The notes: generated by a model not told the origin, from the sequence alone. A stretch of 64,000 nt of DNA from an uncultured Collinsella sp. (GCA_900544875.1 UQWS01000001.1:1-64000); one strand, 5' to 3'. Positions 42,489-50,786 are shown, counted from the stretch's first letter. A program made the numbers and translations.

Positions 42489-42620
42489 GGAACAGGCCCG
42501 CCGGCAGTTAGCTGCCAGCGGGCCTGTTCCCGAAGTACACCGTTGAATCGCACAGAGGGGAGGGATGCGAATCAAACTCAACAGGGCAGGCTTTTTCATC
42601 GCCTATTGCCTGCTCCGTTG
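42489..42620 (-). ncRNA. Three-hairpin structured element, candidate minus-strand small RNA
   Basis: Three strong hairpins are packed end to end. 42489-42507 pairs with 42512-42530 (19-bp arms, 4-nt loop). 42543-42552 pairs with 42566-42575. 42579-42591 pairs with 42608-42620. The single irregular pair of the longest stem is a U-G wobble only in minus-strand RNA, so transcription is probably leftward, toward trpS. TATATT at 42629-42634 (minus strand) is a weak -10 candidate. No ORF in the interval 42379-42771 is convincing. The element is unassigned to any family I know. Confidence 0.5.
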
Positions 42621-42714
42621 CTGAAACCAATATAGTTCACCGTGGTTTACTTTCTAGCGTCAAACTACCCCAACACACCTTCTCCATAAGTTAGCCCAGG
42701 TAAACCTGCAACGG

Positions 42715-42755
42715 AAAACTACCACAAAGGGGACAGGCACCTTTGTGGTAGTTTT
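42715..42755. repeat. ACCACCACAAAGG palindrome, copy c (compensatory change)
   Basis: Arms AAAACTACCACAAAGG (42715-42730) and CCTTTGTGGTAGTTTT (42740-42755), loop GGACAGGCA. C-to-T in the left arm is matched by G-to-A in the right arm, keeping the stem perfect. It lies 17 bp after the MGMT-like gene stop on the minus strand. Confidence 0.93.
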
Positions 42756-42771
42756 GACCACGGCAGAGCTG

Positions 42772-43092
42772 TTAGAGTCCGGCAGGCCAGCGACAGGCGC
42801 CCAGATCGACGTGCATGTCGTCCTTAAACGCCACACCCTCCCCCAGCAGAAGCTCACGTTGAGCATCGGGGCCGCCAAAGGCAAAGCCTTCGCAAATGCG
42901 ACCGTCGGCAAACACCACACGATGGCAGGGAATCTGGCCGGGGCGCGGATTGCCATGCAGGGCATACCCCACGTACCGCGCGCTTCGTGGACGACCGGCA
43001 AGCAGCGCCACCTGACCATACGTGGCGACCATCCCCTCGGGGATCTGCTCGACCACCTCGTACACCCGTTCAAAAAAGCCCTCAGACGCCAT
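42772..43092 (-). CDS. MGMT-domain DNA-binding/alkyltransferase-like protein
   Basis: A 106-residue stand-alone Ada/MGMT C-terminal domain. VYEVVEQIPEGMVATYGQVALLAG is the DNA-binding helix-turn-helix. GNPRPGQIPCHRVVFADG contains the alkyl-acceptor cysteine in PCHRV, so, unlike classic ATL proteins with PWHRV, the residue is present. The catalytic domain's N-terminal half is missing, as in the short MGMT/ATL class. The ATG at 43092 follows GGAAGGGAG. The gene is framed by two repeat palindromes (copies c and d). Confidence 0.85.
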   Translation of the reverse strand: MASEGFFERVYEVVEQIPEGMVATYGQVALLAGRPRSARYVGYALHGNPRPGQIPCHRVVFADGRICEGFAFGGPDAQRELLLGEGVAFKDDMHVDLGACRWPAGL

Positions 43093-43119
43093 TGCTCGCT
43101 CCCTTCCACCCGGAAAAGC

Positions 43120-43162
43120 ATAAACCACCACAAAGGTGTCTGTCCCCTTTGTGGTGGTTTAT
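43120..43162. repeat. ACCACCACAAAGG palindrome, copy d (inverted loop)
   Basis: Perfect 17-bp arms 43120-43136 and 43146-43162; the loop TGTCTGTCC is the reverse-complement form, so the element is in the opposite orientation to copy c. It lies 10 bp beyond the DegV gene stop. Confidence 0.93.
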
Positions 43163-43172
43163 GGCAGGTCGG

Positions 43173-44027
43173 TTAGTTGGCGGGCTGGAAGAAGGCTACT
43201 GCTACGGCGCCGGGGCCAACGTGGGTTCCGATGGTGGCGCCGATGGTGTGAACGGGCAACTCGCCCTCGGTGTGGCCAGCCCACAGCGCCGCGCTGTCCT
43301 CGATATACTTCTTGAGCACCGCATCCGAAAGACCCGTATAGCCGAGCGCCAGCGGCATGGAAAAGTCGATGCCGCCCGCCTTTTCGACCTTTTGGTTCAG
43401 CAGGTTGCGGCCGTTCTTGGAACCGCGAGCCTTGCCCAGCTGCACGATCAGACCGTCCTCGACAGCCACCACGGGCTTTACGTTGAGCAGCGTGCCCACG
43501 GCGCCGGCCGCAGCAGACAGACGACCGCCGCGCACCAGGTACTCCAGCGTCTCGAGCAGGCCGATAACCACCACACGGTCGCGCACGGCCTCGACAGCCG
43601 CCGCGATCTGAGATGCACTGCGGCCCTCGTCCACCAAGCGCAGCGCATACTCGACCAGGACGCGCTCGCCCAGGGTGACGTTGTTGCTGTCTACCACGAA
43701 CACGTCGCCACCTGGCGCCTCGGCAAGTGCGGTACGGGCACTCTGATTGGTGCCTGATAGCTTAGCGCCCACGGTAATAATCACAGCCTCGTCGCCGGCC
43801 TCACGTGCTTCGGCAATCGCCTGCGAAAACGCGTACGGGTTGACCTGGCCGGTCTTGGGCAGCTCGTCGCGCTCCACAAGCATCTCGTAAAAGCGCTGGT
43901 GATCGATGTCGACGCCATCCATATACACATCGGTGCCAAAGGTGACGGACAGCGGCAGAACACGCAGAGCGGGGTGCTCCGCCGGCGACATATCGCTGGC
44001 GGAATCGGTAATAATGCGGACGGACAT
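43173..44027 (-). CDS. DegV-family fatty-acid-binding protein
   Basis: A 284-residue DegV protein. The N-terminus VRIITDSASDMSPAEH and the loop TSQPNPYAF-like segment (here TGQVNPYAFSQAI) are family marks, with TVGAKLSGTNQSARTAL and DSNNVTLGERVLVEYAL. DegV proteins bind acyl chains and, as FakB, present them to the kinase FakA for phospholipid synthesis; no fakA is present here. The ATG at 44027 follows GAAAGGA; the frame opens at 44075. MarR gene lies upstream, 120 bp away, same direction. Confidence 0.92.
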   Translation of the reverse strand: MSVRIITDSASDMSPAEHPALRVLPLSVTFGTDVYMDGVDIDHQRFYEMLVERDELPKTGQVNPYAFSQAIAEAREAGDEAVIITVGAKLSGTNQSARTALAEAPGGDVFVVDSNNVTLGERVLVEYALRLVDEGRSASQIAAAVEAVRDRVVVIGLLETLEYLVRGGRLSAAAGAVGTLLNVKPVVAVEDGLIVQLGKARGSKNGRNLLNQKVEKAGGIDFSMPLALGYTGLSDAVLKKYIEDSAALWAGHTEGELPVHTIGATIGTHVGPGAVAVAFFQPAN

Positions 44028-44146
44028 AGCGAATCCTTTCTTGCGCAGGTCTCGCGCAGGGAATTTTGACAGCAATGTCCCGGCACGGCGTACGCGCTCA
44101 AACGGGACGATGCAGTTCTTGGCTGAAAGCTAGCTCCAGCGCGGCT

Positions 44147-44596
44147 CTAGATCTCGCGCAAGGTGTTGAGAATCGTGCGCAGCGACGCATACATCTGCTC
44201 GCGCTGCTCCACACCCATAGCCTTACCGGTGGTATCGAGCACCTCGCGAATGATGCGGTCCGCCTCGCTCATGCTCTCGCCGCCTAGAGCGGTCAGGCGC
44301 ACCGGAGCACGATACTTAACGGCGGCATCGCCCGAATCATCGACCTCAACGTAACCGCCCTCCTCCAGATGCGCGAGCGTGCGCGAAACGGCGGCACGGG
44401 TCACGCCTGCCATGCGAGCCAGGTCAGCACCAGTCAGGCCGTCCTTGCTGCGCTCAAGATAGTACAGGCACATAACGTCGGAGCCCTTAAGGCCCAGCCT
44501 TGCGCCCTCAGATGTCTTAATGCGCTGGATCTCCTTGTAGAGTCCGCTGATCAGTCCGACAAAGTCCTCGAAACGTGTCTCGTCGTTCTGCTGCAT
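44147..44596 (-). CDS. MarR-family transcriptional regulator
   Basis: A 149-residue winged-helix regulator. LKGSDVMCLYYLERSKDGLTGADLARM and VTRAAVSRTLAHLEEGGYVEV form the HTH and recognition helix. KYRAPVRLTALGGESM is the wing. The C-terminal helix mediates dimerisation. Its target and ligand are unknown; the DegV gene downstream is the nearest candidate. GAAAGGCGG lies upstream of the ATG at wider than usual spacing. Confidence 0.9.
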   Translation of the reverse strand: MQQNDETRFEDFVGLISGLYKEIQRIKTSEGARLGLKGSDVMCLYYLERSKDGLTGADLARMAGVTRAAVSRTLAHLEEGGYVEVDDSGDAAVKYRAPVRLTALGGESMSEADRIIREVLDTTGKAMGVEQREQMYASLRTILNTLREI

Positions 44597-44700
44597 GGGA
44601 GACGACCGCCTTTCGCTTGCATAATGCTAACGGGTAAACATCTTAACCATACCCAACGGCCGCCAGCCCTGAACGACCTATTTGTTGACCCATCAACATA

Positions 44701-44741
44701 AAAACCACCACAAAGGGAATAGGTACCTTTGTGGTGGTTTT
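44701..44741. repeat. ACCACCACAAAGG palindrome, copy e (divergent loop)
   Basis: Perfect 16-bp arms 44701-44716 and 44726-44741; the loop is GAATAGGTA instead of GGACAGGCA. It lies 26 bp beyond the stop of the B3/4-domain gene. Confidence 0.92.
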
Positions 44742-44766
44742 GGGCATCAATAGGTTCTAAGCGCCG

Positions 44767-45486
44767 CTAGAGCTCTACGCAGGGATTGTCGCGGGTCACA
44801 AGCGTCTTAACGACAACCGTCGCTCCCAGATAGCGCTCGAGCAAATCGGCAAGACGATCGATGGCGGCCTGGCAGTCCCCCATTCGCTCGGGCTCTACGC
44901 ACTCAATCGCCAGGAACGCGTCCGCCGAATCGTCGGACAGGGCCGTTCGAACGCCGTCGCGCCAGTTCCAGCAGCGGCACACGGCGCCCGCATCATCGAC
45001 GTAGGCCAGCTCGCCGGACAGCGTCGGGTCATCCGCTTCCTCGCCAAGCGGCAGGAACGCGTCGCCGCCGTCGGTCACCTTCAAGCGAAGGTCTCCCTCG
45101 ATCGCATGCAAATCCTCGCCGCCTACGGGTAACGCGTAGGTCAGCGACACCGTGTTGTAAATGTCCACCGCGGGCGTAATGTGGCCCACCGGCTTGCCTT
45201 TGAGCACGCGTTTGAGCAGGTTCTCAATTGAGCAACGCGCGCCCTTCTTGGTCTTGAATAGGCGATATGCCTCGCGCCATGCCTTAACCGGCGCATTCTC
45301 GCTGATAGTATCGCTGGTCAGATGACGCTCCGCGTCGATATTGGCGCGGTCGAGCAACGCCGCAATCGCGTCCACGTCCTCTTGAGGAATCTGAGCCGCG
45401 GGCTTCATGCCCTTTACGACCACAACACCGACAGCCGCCTGCGGAAATAGCTCCCAAAACGAATCCTCGGCAACGAAACTCTTCAT
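44767..45486 (-). CDS. B3/B4 (PheT-like) domain protein
   Basis: A 239-residue protein with the B3/4 domain otherwise found in phenylalanyl-tRNA synthetase beta. SIENLLKRVLKGKPVGHITP, DIYNTVSLTYALPVGGEDL and IECVEPERMGDCQ are the recognisable parts. Free-standing copies are thought to edit or bind mischarged tRNA or amino acids, which is not settled. The ATG at 45486 follows GAAGGGAGAG. A structured leader ending in a terminator-like hairpin precedes it, so it may be controlled by attenuation. Confidence 0.87.
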   Translation of the reverse strand: MKSFVAEDSFWELFPQAAVGVVVVKGMKPAAQIPQEDVDAIAALLDRANIDAERHLTSDTISENAPVKAWREAYRLFKTKKGARCSIENLLKRVLKGKPVGHITPAVDIYNTVSLTYALPVGGEDLHAIEGDLRLKVTDGGDAFLPLGEEADDPTLSGELAYVDDAGAVCRCWNWRDGVRTALSDDSADAFLAIECVEPERMGDCQAAIDRLADLLERYLGATVVVKTLVTRDNPCVEL

Positions 45487-45530
45487 GTGCTCTCCCTTCA
45501 TAGCATGCGCCCGAGCCCGGGTGCCTAAAC

Positions 45531-45636
45531 AAAAAGCGCCCTTACGACGGCCACCTTCAAAGTCCTACGGTGCCGCCACAAGAGCGCTTACGCTGCCCCC
45601 ATCCGGAGAAGGGAGCGATATGTTAGGCGTATTATA
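45531..45636 (-). promoter_or_regulatory. Promoter and attenuator-like leader of the B3/4-domain gene
   Basis: On the minus strand a perfect TATAAT (45631-45636), with TTTACT 18 bp upstream, starts a leader of about 90 nt. The leader ends in a hairpin: AAGCGCTCTT (45580-45589) pairs with AAGGGCGCTT (45534-45543), with further pairing of GGCGGCACC and GGTGGCCGTC inside, then TTTTTG. The gene starts 45 bp later. A terminator inside a leader suggests ligand-, tRNA- or protein-dependent read-through. I could not match the aptamer part to a known riboswitch. Confidence 0.6.
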
Positions 45637-45657
45637 ACCCGAGTCATCCGCGCGAGT

Positions 45658-45698
45658 AAAACCACCACAAAGGTGCCTGTCCCCTTTATGATGGTTTT
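45658..45698. repeat. ACCACCACAAAGG palindrome, copy f (pckA terminator)
   Basis: Left arm AAAACCACCACAAAGG (45658-45673), loop TGCCTGTCC, right arm CCTTTATGATGGTTTT (45683-45698). Both deviations become U-G wobbles on the minus strand only, the strand of pckA, whose stop is 15 bp away. Confidence 0.9.
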
Positions 45699-45713
45699 GG
45701 GTCTGAGGCGACG

Positions 45714-47384
45714 CTAGTGGCGAAGTCCCAGCAGGCCGTGGCCGCGATGACGGGCGTCGGCGTGCACCTGAGCGTGCGGACCGGCGGCCTTGACGGATTC
45801 GGGCAGGTGCGAGTACTTCTTCTCGAAGTTCTCCTCGAACATCACGGCCAAGTTGTGCGCGGCCTCGTCGTAGCGAGCGGTGCTCTGCCAATACTGGCGC
45901 GGCACCAGGATGCCGTCGGGTACGCCGTGGCACGTGGTGGGAATGTCGACGTTAAAGATGTCGTCGTGCACGAACTCGCTGTCCTCGATGGTACCGTCGA
46001 GGGCGCGGGCCACCAGGGCGCGCGTGTAGGCAAGCTCGATGCGATGACCCACGCCGTAGCCGCCGCCGATCCAGCCGGTGTTGACCAGGTACACACGCGT
46101 GCGGCCGTCGGCGATGCGCTCACCGAGCATCTTGGCATAGACCATGGGGTCGAGCGGCATAAACGGCTCGCCAAACAGCGAAGAGAACGTGGGCGTGGGC
46201 TCGGTGACGCCGACCTCGGTGCCGGGGATCTTGGCCGTAAAGCCCGTCACAAAGTGATACATGGCGGCGTCGGCCGTCAGGCGCGAGATGGGCGGCAGCA
46301 CGCCAAAGGCATCGCAGGTCAGGAAGAGCACGACGCTTGGAGTGGTGCCCATGCCCTTGGTCCACGCGTTGGGAATGTGCTCCACAGGGTATGCCACGCG
46401 CGTGTTGTGCGTGATCGAGATGTCGTCGTAGTTGGGCTTGCGGTTCTCGTCGAGCACCACGTTTTCGCAGATCGCGCCAAAGCGGACAGCGTTGAAGATC
46501 TCGGGCTCGTGGAACGCGTCCAGGCCCTCGCATTTGGCGTAGCAGCCACCTTCGATGTTGAAGATGCCCATGTCGGACCAACCGTGCTCGTCGTCGCCGA
46601 TCAGCAGCCGCGTGGGGTTGGCCGAAAGCGTGGTCTTGCCCGTGCCCGAAAGGCCAAAGAACACGGCGGTCTCGTGCGTGACGGGATCCATGCTGGCCGA
46701 GCAGTGCATGGGTAGCACGTCGTCCTCGACGGGCAGCAGGTAATTCATGACGCTAAAGATCGACTTTTTAATCTCGCCGGAGTAGCCGGTGCCGGCGACC
46801 AGAATCACGCGTTCCTGGAAATTGATGACCACGGCGGCGCTGGAGTTGAGGCCCTTGATGGCAGGATCGCACTGGAAACCGGACGCCGCGAGCACGCAGA
46901 AGTCGGGCTCGCCGGTGCGCGCGATTTCGCGGGCGAGCGGGCGGGCGAGCATCTGCTTGATAAAGAGTGCCTGGCTGGCACGCTCGCAGGCAACGAGCAG
47001 TCGACGCGTGTGGTTGCGGTCGGCGCCTGCCATGCCACGGGTAACGAACACGTCGCGCTCGTTGAGATAGTCGACGATGCCGGCCTTGATGGCCTCATAG
47101 CTCTCGACGGACAGCGGGCGGTTGACGGCGCCCCAGGCAATCTTGTCGTGGACATCGGGGGTGTCGACGATAAAGCGGTCATTGGGGGAACGGCCGGTAC
47201 GCTCCCCTGTCTCGATCACCAGCGCGCCGTTGGATGCCATGCGGCCTTCTTCGCGGCGGATAGCGTGCTCGACGAGCTCCGCGGCGGGTAGATCGACCAG
47301 CAGGCGGGGCTGATTCTCGGCGGGATCTTCGACCAGCGTAATACCAAAGTTGGACAAAACATCTGCAGGGGTAACACCGGGCAT
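45714..47384 (-). CDS. pckA: Phosphoenolpyruvate carboxykinase (ATP)
   Basis: ATP-dependent PEPCK of 556 residues interconverting oxaloacetate and PEP. ETGERTGRSPNDRFIVDTP, MLARPLAREIARTGEP, LVAGTGYSGEIKKSIFSVMN, the P-loop FFGLSGTGKTTLSA and LLIGDDEHGWSDMGIFNIEGG are all present. In an anaerobe it often works toward oxaloacetate with CO2 fixation for succinate formation. The last about 22 residues are an unusual His-rich tail. The ATG at 47384 follows AAAGGAGG; the frame opens at 47498 without support. Confidence 0.96.
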   Translation of the reverse strand: MPGVTPADVLSNFGITLVEDPAENQPRLLVDLPAAELVEHAIRREEGRMASNGALVIETGERTGRSPNDRFIVDTPDVHDKIAWGAVNRPLSVESYEAIKAGIVDYLNERDVFVTRGMAGADRNHTRRLLVACERASQALFIKQMLARPLAREIARTGEPDFCVLAASGFQCDPAIKGLNSSAAVVINFQERVILVAGTGYSGEIKKSIFSVMNYLLPVEDDVLPMHCSASMDPVTHETAVFFGLSGTGKTTLSANPTRLLIGDDEHGWSDMGIFNIEGGCYAKCEGLDAFHEPEIFNAVRFGAICENVVLDENRKPNYDDISITHNTRVAYPVEHIPNAWTKGMGTTPSVVLFLTCDAFGVLPPISRLTADAAMYHFVTGFTAKIPGTEVGVTEPTPTFSSLFGEPFMPLDPMVYAKMLGERIADGRTRVYLVNTGWIGGGYGVGHRIELAYTRALVARALDGTIEDSEFVHDDIFNVDIPTTCHGVPDGILVPRQYWQSTARYDEAAHNLAVMFEENFEKKYSHLPESVKAAGPHAQVHADARHRGHGLLGLRH

Positions 47385-47525
47385 GGGGCCTCCTTTAAAA
47401 ACGCGACACGTGGACGCGACGCGCACTTTACTCACGTAAAGTCCGTTGTACCCGATATGCAAAAACGTTTTTGCGGCAAGGGCGGCAAGCCCGCCCAACG
47501 GTCAAAAATCGCAGGCAAGCGGCCT

Positions 47526-47662
47526 AGTCATTGGGGACGTTTTTAAACGACTAATCGTTGGGGACACTCTTGAACAGGCAACAACCAAGGAGCGTCCCCG
47601 GATGCCGGCACTTAGGGACGTTCCCAAAGTGCCGGCACAAAAAGAGCGTCCCTAAGTGCCGT
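47526..47662. repeat. Composite of two dispersed repeat families
   Basis: 47526-47572 repeats the element at 28241-28289. 47586-47662 carries three units around GTGCCGGCAC or its near copies (GATGCCGGCAC, AAGTGCCGGCAC, TAAGTGCCG) and matches 34874-34922. Located between pckA and the flippase gene. The remainder of 47385-47763 holds only a short dyad ACTTTA/TAAAGT near 47425-47442. Confidence 0.8.
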
Positions 47663-47763
47663 CTACTGAATGGCGCCGCCGAAATTATCGAACAACCTGT
47701 TCAAAAACACGAACGAACACCGTCGCGTCTATACTAGAGCGCAGCAATAGAAAGGACTCCGCT

Positions 47764-49338
47764 TTGAGCATCACGCCCATCGATAGCATTCGCCGCGCCA
47801 TCGCCCGCCGCAATGGCGTCGCCGACCCCACCGTATCGGACGGGGCGCACGGGCAGGGCGGACGCATCGAGAACGGCCTGTTCCCCGCATCGCACACCGC
47901 CGAGGAGCTCGCACGAATCCAAGAGCTAAGCCAGCGTAACGCCGGCGGTCCCGACAGCAGCCAGGCCACACGCCGTCGCCGCGAGCGCGATCGCCAGCCC
48001 GGCCCCATCCACCGCATGGTCAATGCCTGGTGGAACCGCCTGCTCGGAGCCGTCTACGGCGGCGGCTTCTCCACGCAAGAAGCCGAGTACGAAGATCACG
48101 CCACCCGTCGCGACTACCTTTGGAATACCCTGGGCACCGCCGTGTGGGGCATGGTGTTTCCGTTGCTCACCATCGTGTCCACACAGCTCGTGGGCGCCGA
48201 GGAGGCTGGCAAATTCTCCATCGCCTTTGTCACCGGCACGCTCATCATGATCGCGTGCAACTACGGCGTGCGCAATTTCCAGGTCTCGGACATCGACGAA
48301 AAGACGTCCTTTGCCTCTTACCAGCTCAACCGCTGGATCTGCGGAGCGCTCGCGCTGGCATGCGGCCTGGTATACAGCAGCGCCCGCGGCTACGATGCGC
48401 AGATGGCCACAATCGGCCTGGGCGTCTACCTGTATAAGGTGATCGACGGCATTGCCGACGTGTACGAGGGCCGCCTGCAGCAGGCCGACAAACTCTACCT
48501 GGCCGGCATGAGCCAAACGCTACGATCCGCCGGCGTCATCGCGGTCTTTAGCGTGGTACTGTTCCTCACGCGCAGCATGCCCATCGCCGCCATGGCCATG
48601 GGTGTTACCGCGATCGCCTCGCTCGTGCTGGTCACCGCGCCGCTCGCCCTGCTCGAAACCGAAAAATCGCGCCGCGTGAGCCTGCGCGAGGTCGGTCACC
48701 TGTTTATCCAGTGCGCCCCGCTTTTTGGCGCGCTGTTCCTGTTCAACCTTATCGAGAGCATGCCCAAGTTCGTGATGGAAGGCACGCTGGCCTACAAGTA
48801 TCAGCTGTACTTTAATGCCCTGTTCTTTCCGGCGCAGGCTATTTTGTTGAGCATTGGATTTATCTATAAACCGCAGCTCCTGCGTTTGTCGAGCATTTGG
48901 GCTAATCCTCGCAAGCGTCGTCGCTTTGACCTGATTATTGTTGCCGTTATGGCACTGATCGTGGTCATCACCAGCGTGTGCGCCGCATTTATGGCAGGTC
49001 CCGGTATTCCCCTCATGAGCTTCATGTACGGCCTCAATTTTGAGCGCTACCGCACGCTGGCACTGCTGATGGTTGTCGCCGGCGGCGTCACCGCGGCCAT
49101 CGACTTTCTCTACGCCATCATCACGGTGCTGCGCCATGCCGGCGACGTCACCAAAATCTACCTGATCTGCTTCGCCGTAAGCGTAGTGCTGCCGGTGATC
49201 CTGATCAACCTGCTGGGTCTGATGGGCGCCGTGGTGAGCTACCTAGCCATCATGGCCCTACTCCTGGTGCTGCTGATTATCGAATACGCCCACATCCGCC
49301 AACGCATCGAGCGCGACCGCAACCCGTACGGCGCCTAA
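47764..49338 (+). CDS. Polysaccharide flippase-like membrane protein (MATE/Wzx type)
   Basis: A 524-residue polytopic protein with about 12-14 membrane helices, in the oligosaccharide flippase superfamily. The first about 115 residues are a hydrophilic, Arg-rich cytosolic extension. LVGAEEAGKFSIAFVTGTL and NYGVRNFQVSDIDEKTSF are typical early segments of such exporters. A TTG start at 47764 is preferred because AGAAAGGA precedes it with good spacing; the ATG at 47656 lies within repeat sequence. It probably moves a lipid-linked glycan unit across the membrane and so joins the WecA-like gene in function, though other lipid-linked substrates are possible. Confidence 0.85.
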   Translation: MSITPIDSIRRAIARRNGVADPTVSDGAHGQGGRIENGLFPASHTAEELARIQELSQRNAGGPDSSQATRRRRERDRQPGPIHRMVNAWWNRLLGAVYGGGFSTQEAEYEDHATRRDYLWNTLGTAVWGMVFPLLTIVSTQLVGAEEAGKFSIAFVTGTLIMIACNYGVRNFQVSDIDEKTSFASYQLNRWICGALALACGLVYSSARGYDAQMATIGLGVYLYKVIDGIADVYEGRLQQADKLYLAGMSQTLRSAGVIAVFSVVLFLTRSMPIAAMAMGVTAIASLVLVTAPLALLETEKSRRVSLREVGHLFIQCAPLFGALFLFNLIESMPKFVMEGTLAYKYQLYFNALFFPAQAILLSIGFIYKPQLLRLSSIWANPRKRRRFDLIIVAVMALIVVITSVCAAFMAGPGIPLMSFMYGLNFERYRTLALLMVVAGGVTAAIDFLYAIITVLRHAGDVTKIYLICFAVSVVLPVILINLLGLMGAVVSYLAIMALLLVLLIIEYAHIRQRIERDRNPYGA

Positions 49339-49386
49339 TTGGCGCAATGGGGGGTCTCGTTGCGGACGATTTGTGACACGCAAAAC

Positions 49387-49507
49387 TAAGTGAGTAGACT
49401 TTTGCCGAATCCCTGACCACACCGGCAAAACACAAGTCAGTGACCTGCGGTTTTGTTGAGGCAAATTTGCCGGCTGCTCGGCATTTCCAAAAAAGTCTAC
49501 TCACTTA
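49387..49507. repeat. MITE-like element with 17-bp terminal inverted repeats
   Basis: TAAGTGAGTAGACTTTT (49387-49403) is the exact reverse complement of 49491-49507, spanning 121 bp with no ORF. GCCG and CGGC motifs inside allow further folding. No clear target-site duplication flanks it. Confidence 0.8.
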
Positions 49508-49528
49508 GCCAGCGGGCAGCCAAAAAAG

Positions 49529-49570
49529 AACCGTCGCAACGTCGTTTGACTCCGTTGCGATGGTTTTTCG
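49529..49570 (+). terminator. Terminator in the flippase/phosphoesterase interval
   Basis: AACCGTCGCAACG (49529-49541) pairs with CGTTGCGATGGTT (49553-49565) through one G-U pair, followed by a T-run. It is placed to stop flippase transcription after the MITE-like element. Confidence 0.8.
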
Positions 49571-49693
49571 AGCATTTTCGCACTGCCGAGGACGCAGACG
49601 CTCCTCATTTCTCGCGCTTACCGAGCAAGAAGGCGCTATTCTCCGAAAGTAGTCAAAAAAGCTCCGTCCCAAATTAGCTACCCTTTGCACCGA

Positions 49694-50533
49694 TTATTCG
49701 CCTGGGTTGATGTTCGCATAGAACTCGGCGCCGTCATCAAGGCGCAGGATACCGACGCGGCCGAACTCGGAGCCGGTGGCGGCGGCGCAGTCGATATCGA
49801 TGCGATCGGGCACGCCGGCGGTATCCTCGCCACCCAGGCGCACAATCTGCCCGCGGCCCGACTCCTCATCGAGCCCCGCCAGGCCGCCAACCTCGCAATA
49901 GCGCCCAAGCGACACCGTGGGCGTGTGGCCGCTCACCACGACCGGGCCCTCGCCCTCGGCAGAAAGCAGTCCCGTCGGCGCATCCCAATAGCCGTGACGA
50001 ATCCACAGCAGGTCATCGGACGACTGCACCGCGAGCATCTGCTGCAGCAGCTCGCGATCGGCACCCACCGCTCCGACGCCATCGGCACAATCGACGCCAT
50101 GCTCAAGTAAAAACGCGCGCGCCGCCTTCATCTCGATTCCAGCATGTACCAGCAGATACGGGCGCTCCTCGGTCTCGACCACCGCGTAGAGCGGCAGCGC
50201 GGCCATCCATCGCACGAGCTCCTCGTATGCCTCAAATTCCATGTCGTTGAGCTGCTCGCGCGTCGTCCAGCCACCGTTGATATCCCAGGTCTCGGCATCG
50301 AGCGGATCCTGGCCAATGATGGCATCGAGCATGATCTGCTCGTGATTGCCCTTGAGAACGCGGGCGTTAGGCAGCGAGCGCACGAGCTTAATAACGCCGA
50401 CCGGATCGGGCCCGCGATCAATCATGTCGCCCAGCACGTACAGCGTGTCGTCGGACGTCAACGAGATCTTAGACAGGGCCTCGTCAAGCGCATGCACGTG
50501 TCCGTGAGCATCAGATGTCACATAGATCGCCAT
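49694..50533 (-). CDS. Calcineurin-like metallophosphoesterase (serine/threonine phosphatase type)
   Basis: A 279-residue metal-dependent phosphatase. The motifs run in order: YVTSDAHGHVHAL, LYVLGDMIDRGPD, VLKGNHEQIML, LLVHAGIE and VVVSGHTPTV supply the metal-binding Asp, His and Asn residues of the PPP/bis(5'-nucleosyl) family. It might act on protein phosphoserine/threonine or on dinucleoside tetraphosphate. GAAAGG precedes the ATG. It stands alone, convergent with the flippase gene. Confidence 0.9.
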   Translation of the reverse strand: MAIYVTSDAHGHVHALDEALSKISLTSDDTLYVLGDMIDRGPDPVGVIKLVRSLPNARVLKGNHEQIMLDAIIGQDPLDAETWDINGGWTTREQLNDMEFEAYEELVRWMAALPLYAVVETEERPYLLVHAGIEMKAARAFLLEHGVDCADGVGAVGADRELLQQMLAVQSSDDLLWIRHGYWDAPTGLLSAEGEGPVVVSGHTPTVSLGRYCEVGGLAGLDEESGRGQIVRLGGEDTAGVPDRIDIDCAAATGSEFGRVGILRLDDGAEFYANINPGE

Positions 50534-50786
50534 GGAACGCCTTTCCCTACCTTGCGACCGAAGCCCGGAACCGCAACTAAAACTTCAAGTTGAACTTAAA
50601 CGTTACCCATTGTACTCCGTTGCAATAAAGCTGGAAAGGGTTTCCGAGCAGAGGCAAAGACGGCAGCCGTCTATGACGATATCGCGCACGCCCGCAATCC
50701 AACCCCATAAACCCACCATCTTTGGGTACAAATAACAGCAGGCAACTGACCGTGCCACGCCAACCACCCAGGAGCGGACACCATCC

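Noticed and set aside
31290..45698. The regularly recurring palindromes as a CRISPR array
   Set aside because: They are kilobases apart with genes between them, not separated by short unique spacers, and no cas gene is visible.
47656..47763. ATG-started extension of the flippase gene
   Set aside because: The extra 36 codons lie in and just after repeat sequence and have no good ribosome site, whereas TTG at 47764 follows AGAAAGGA.
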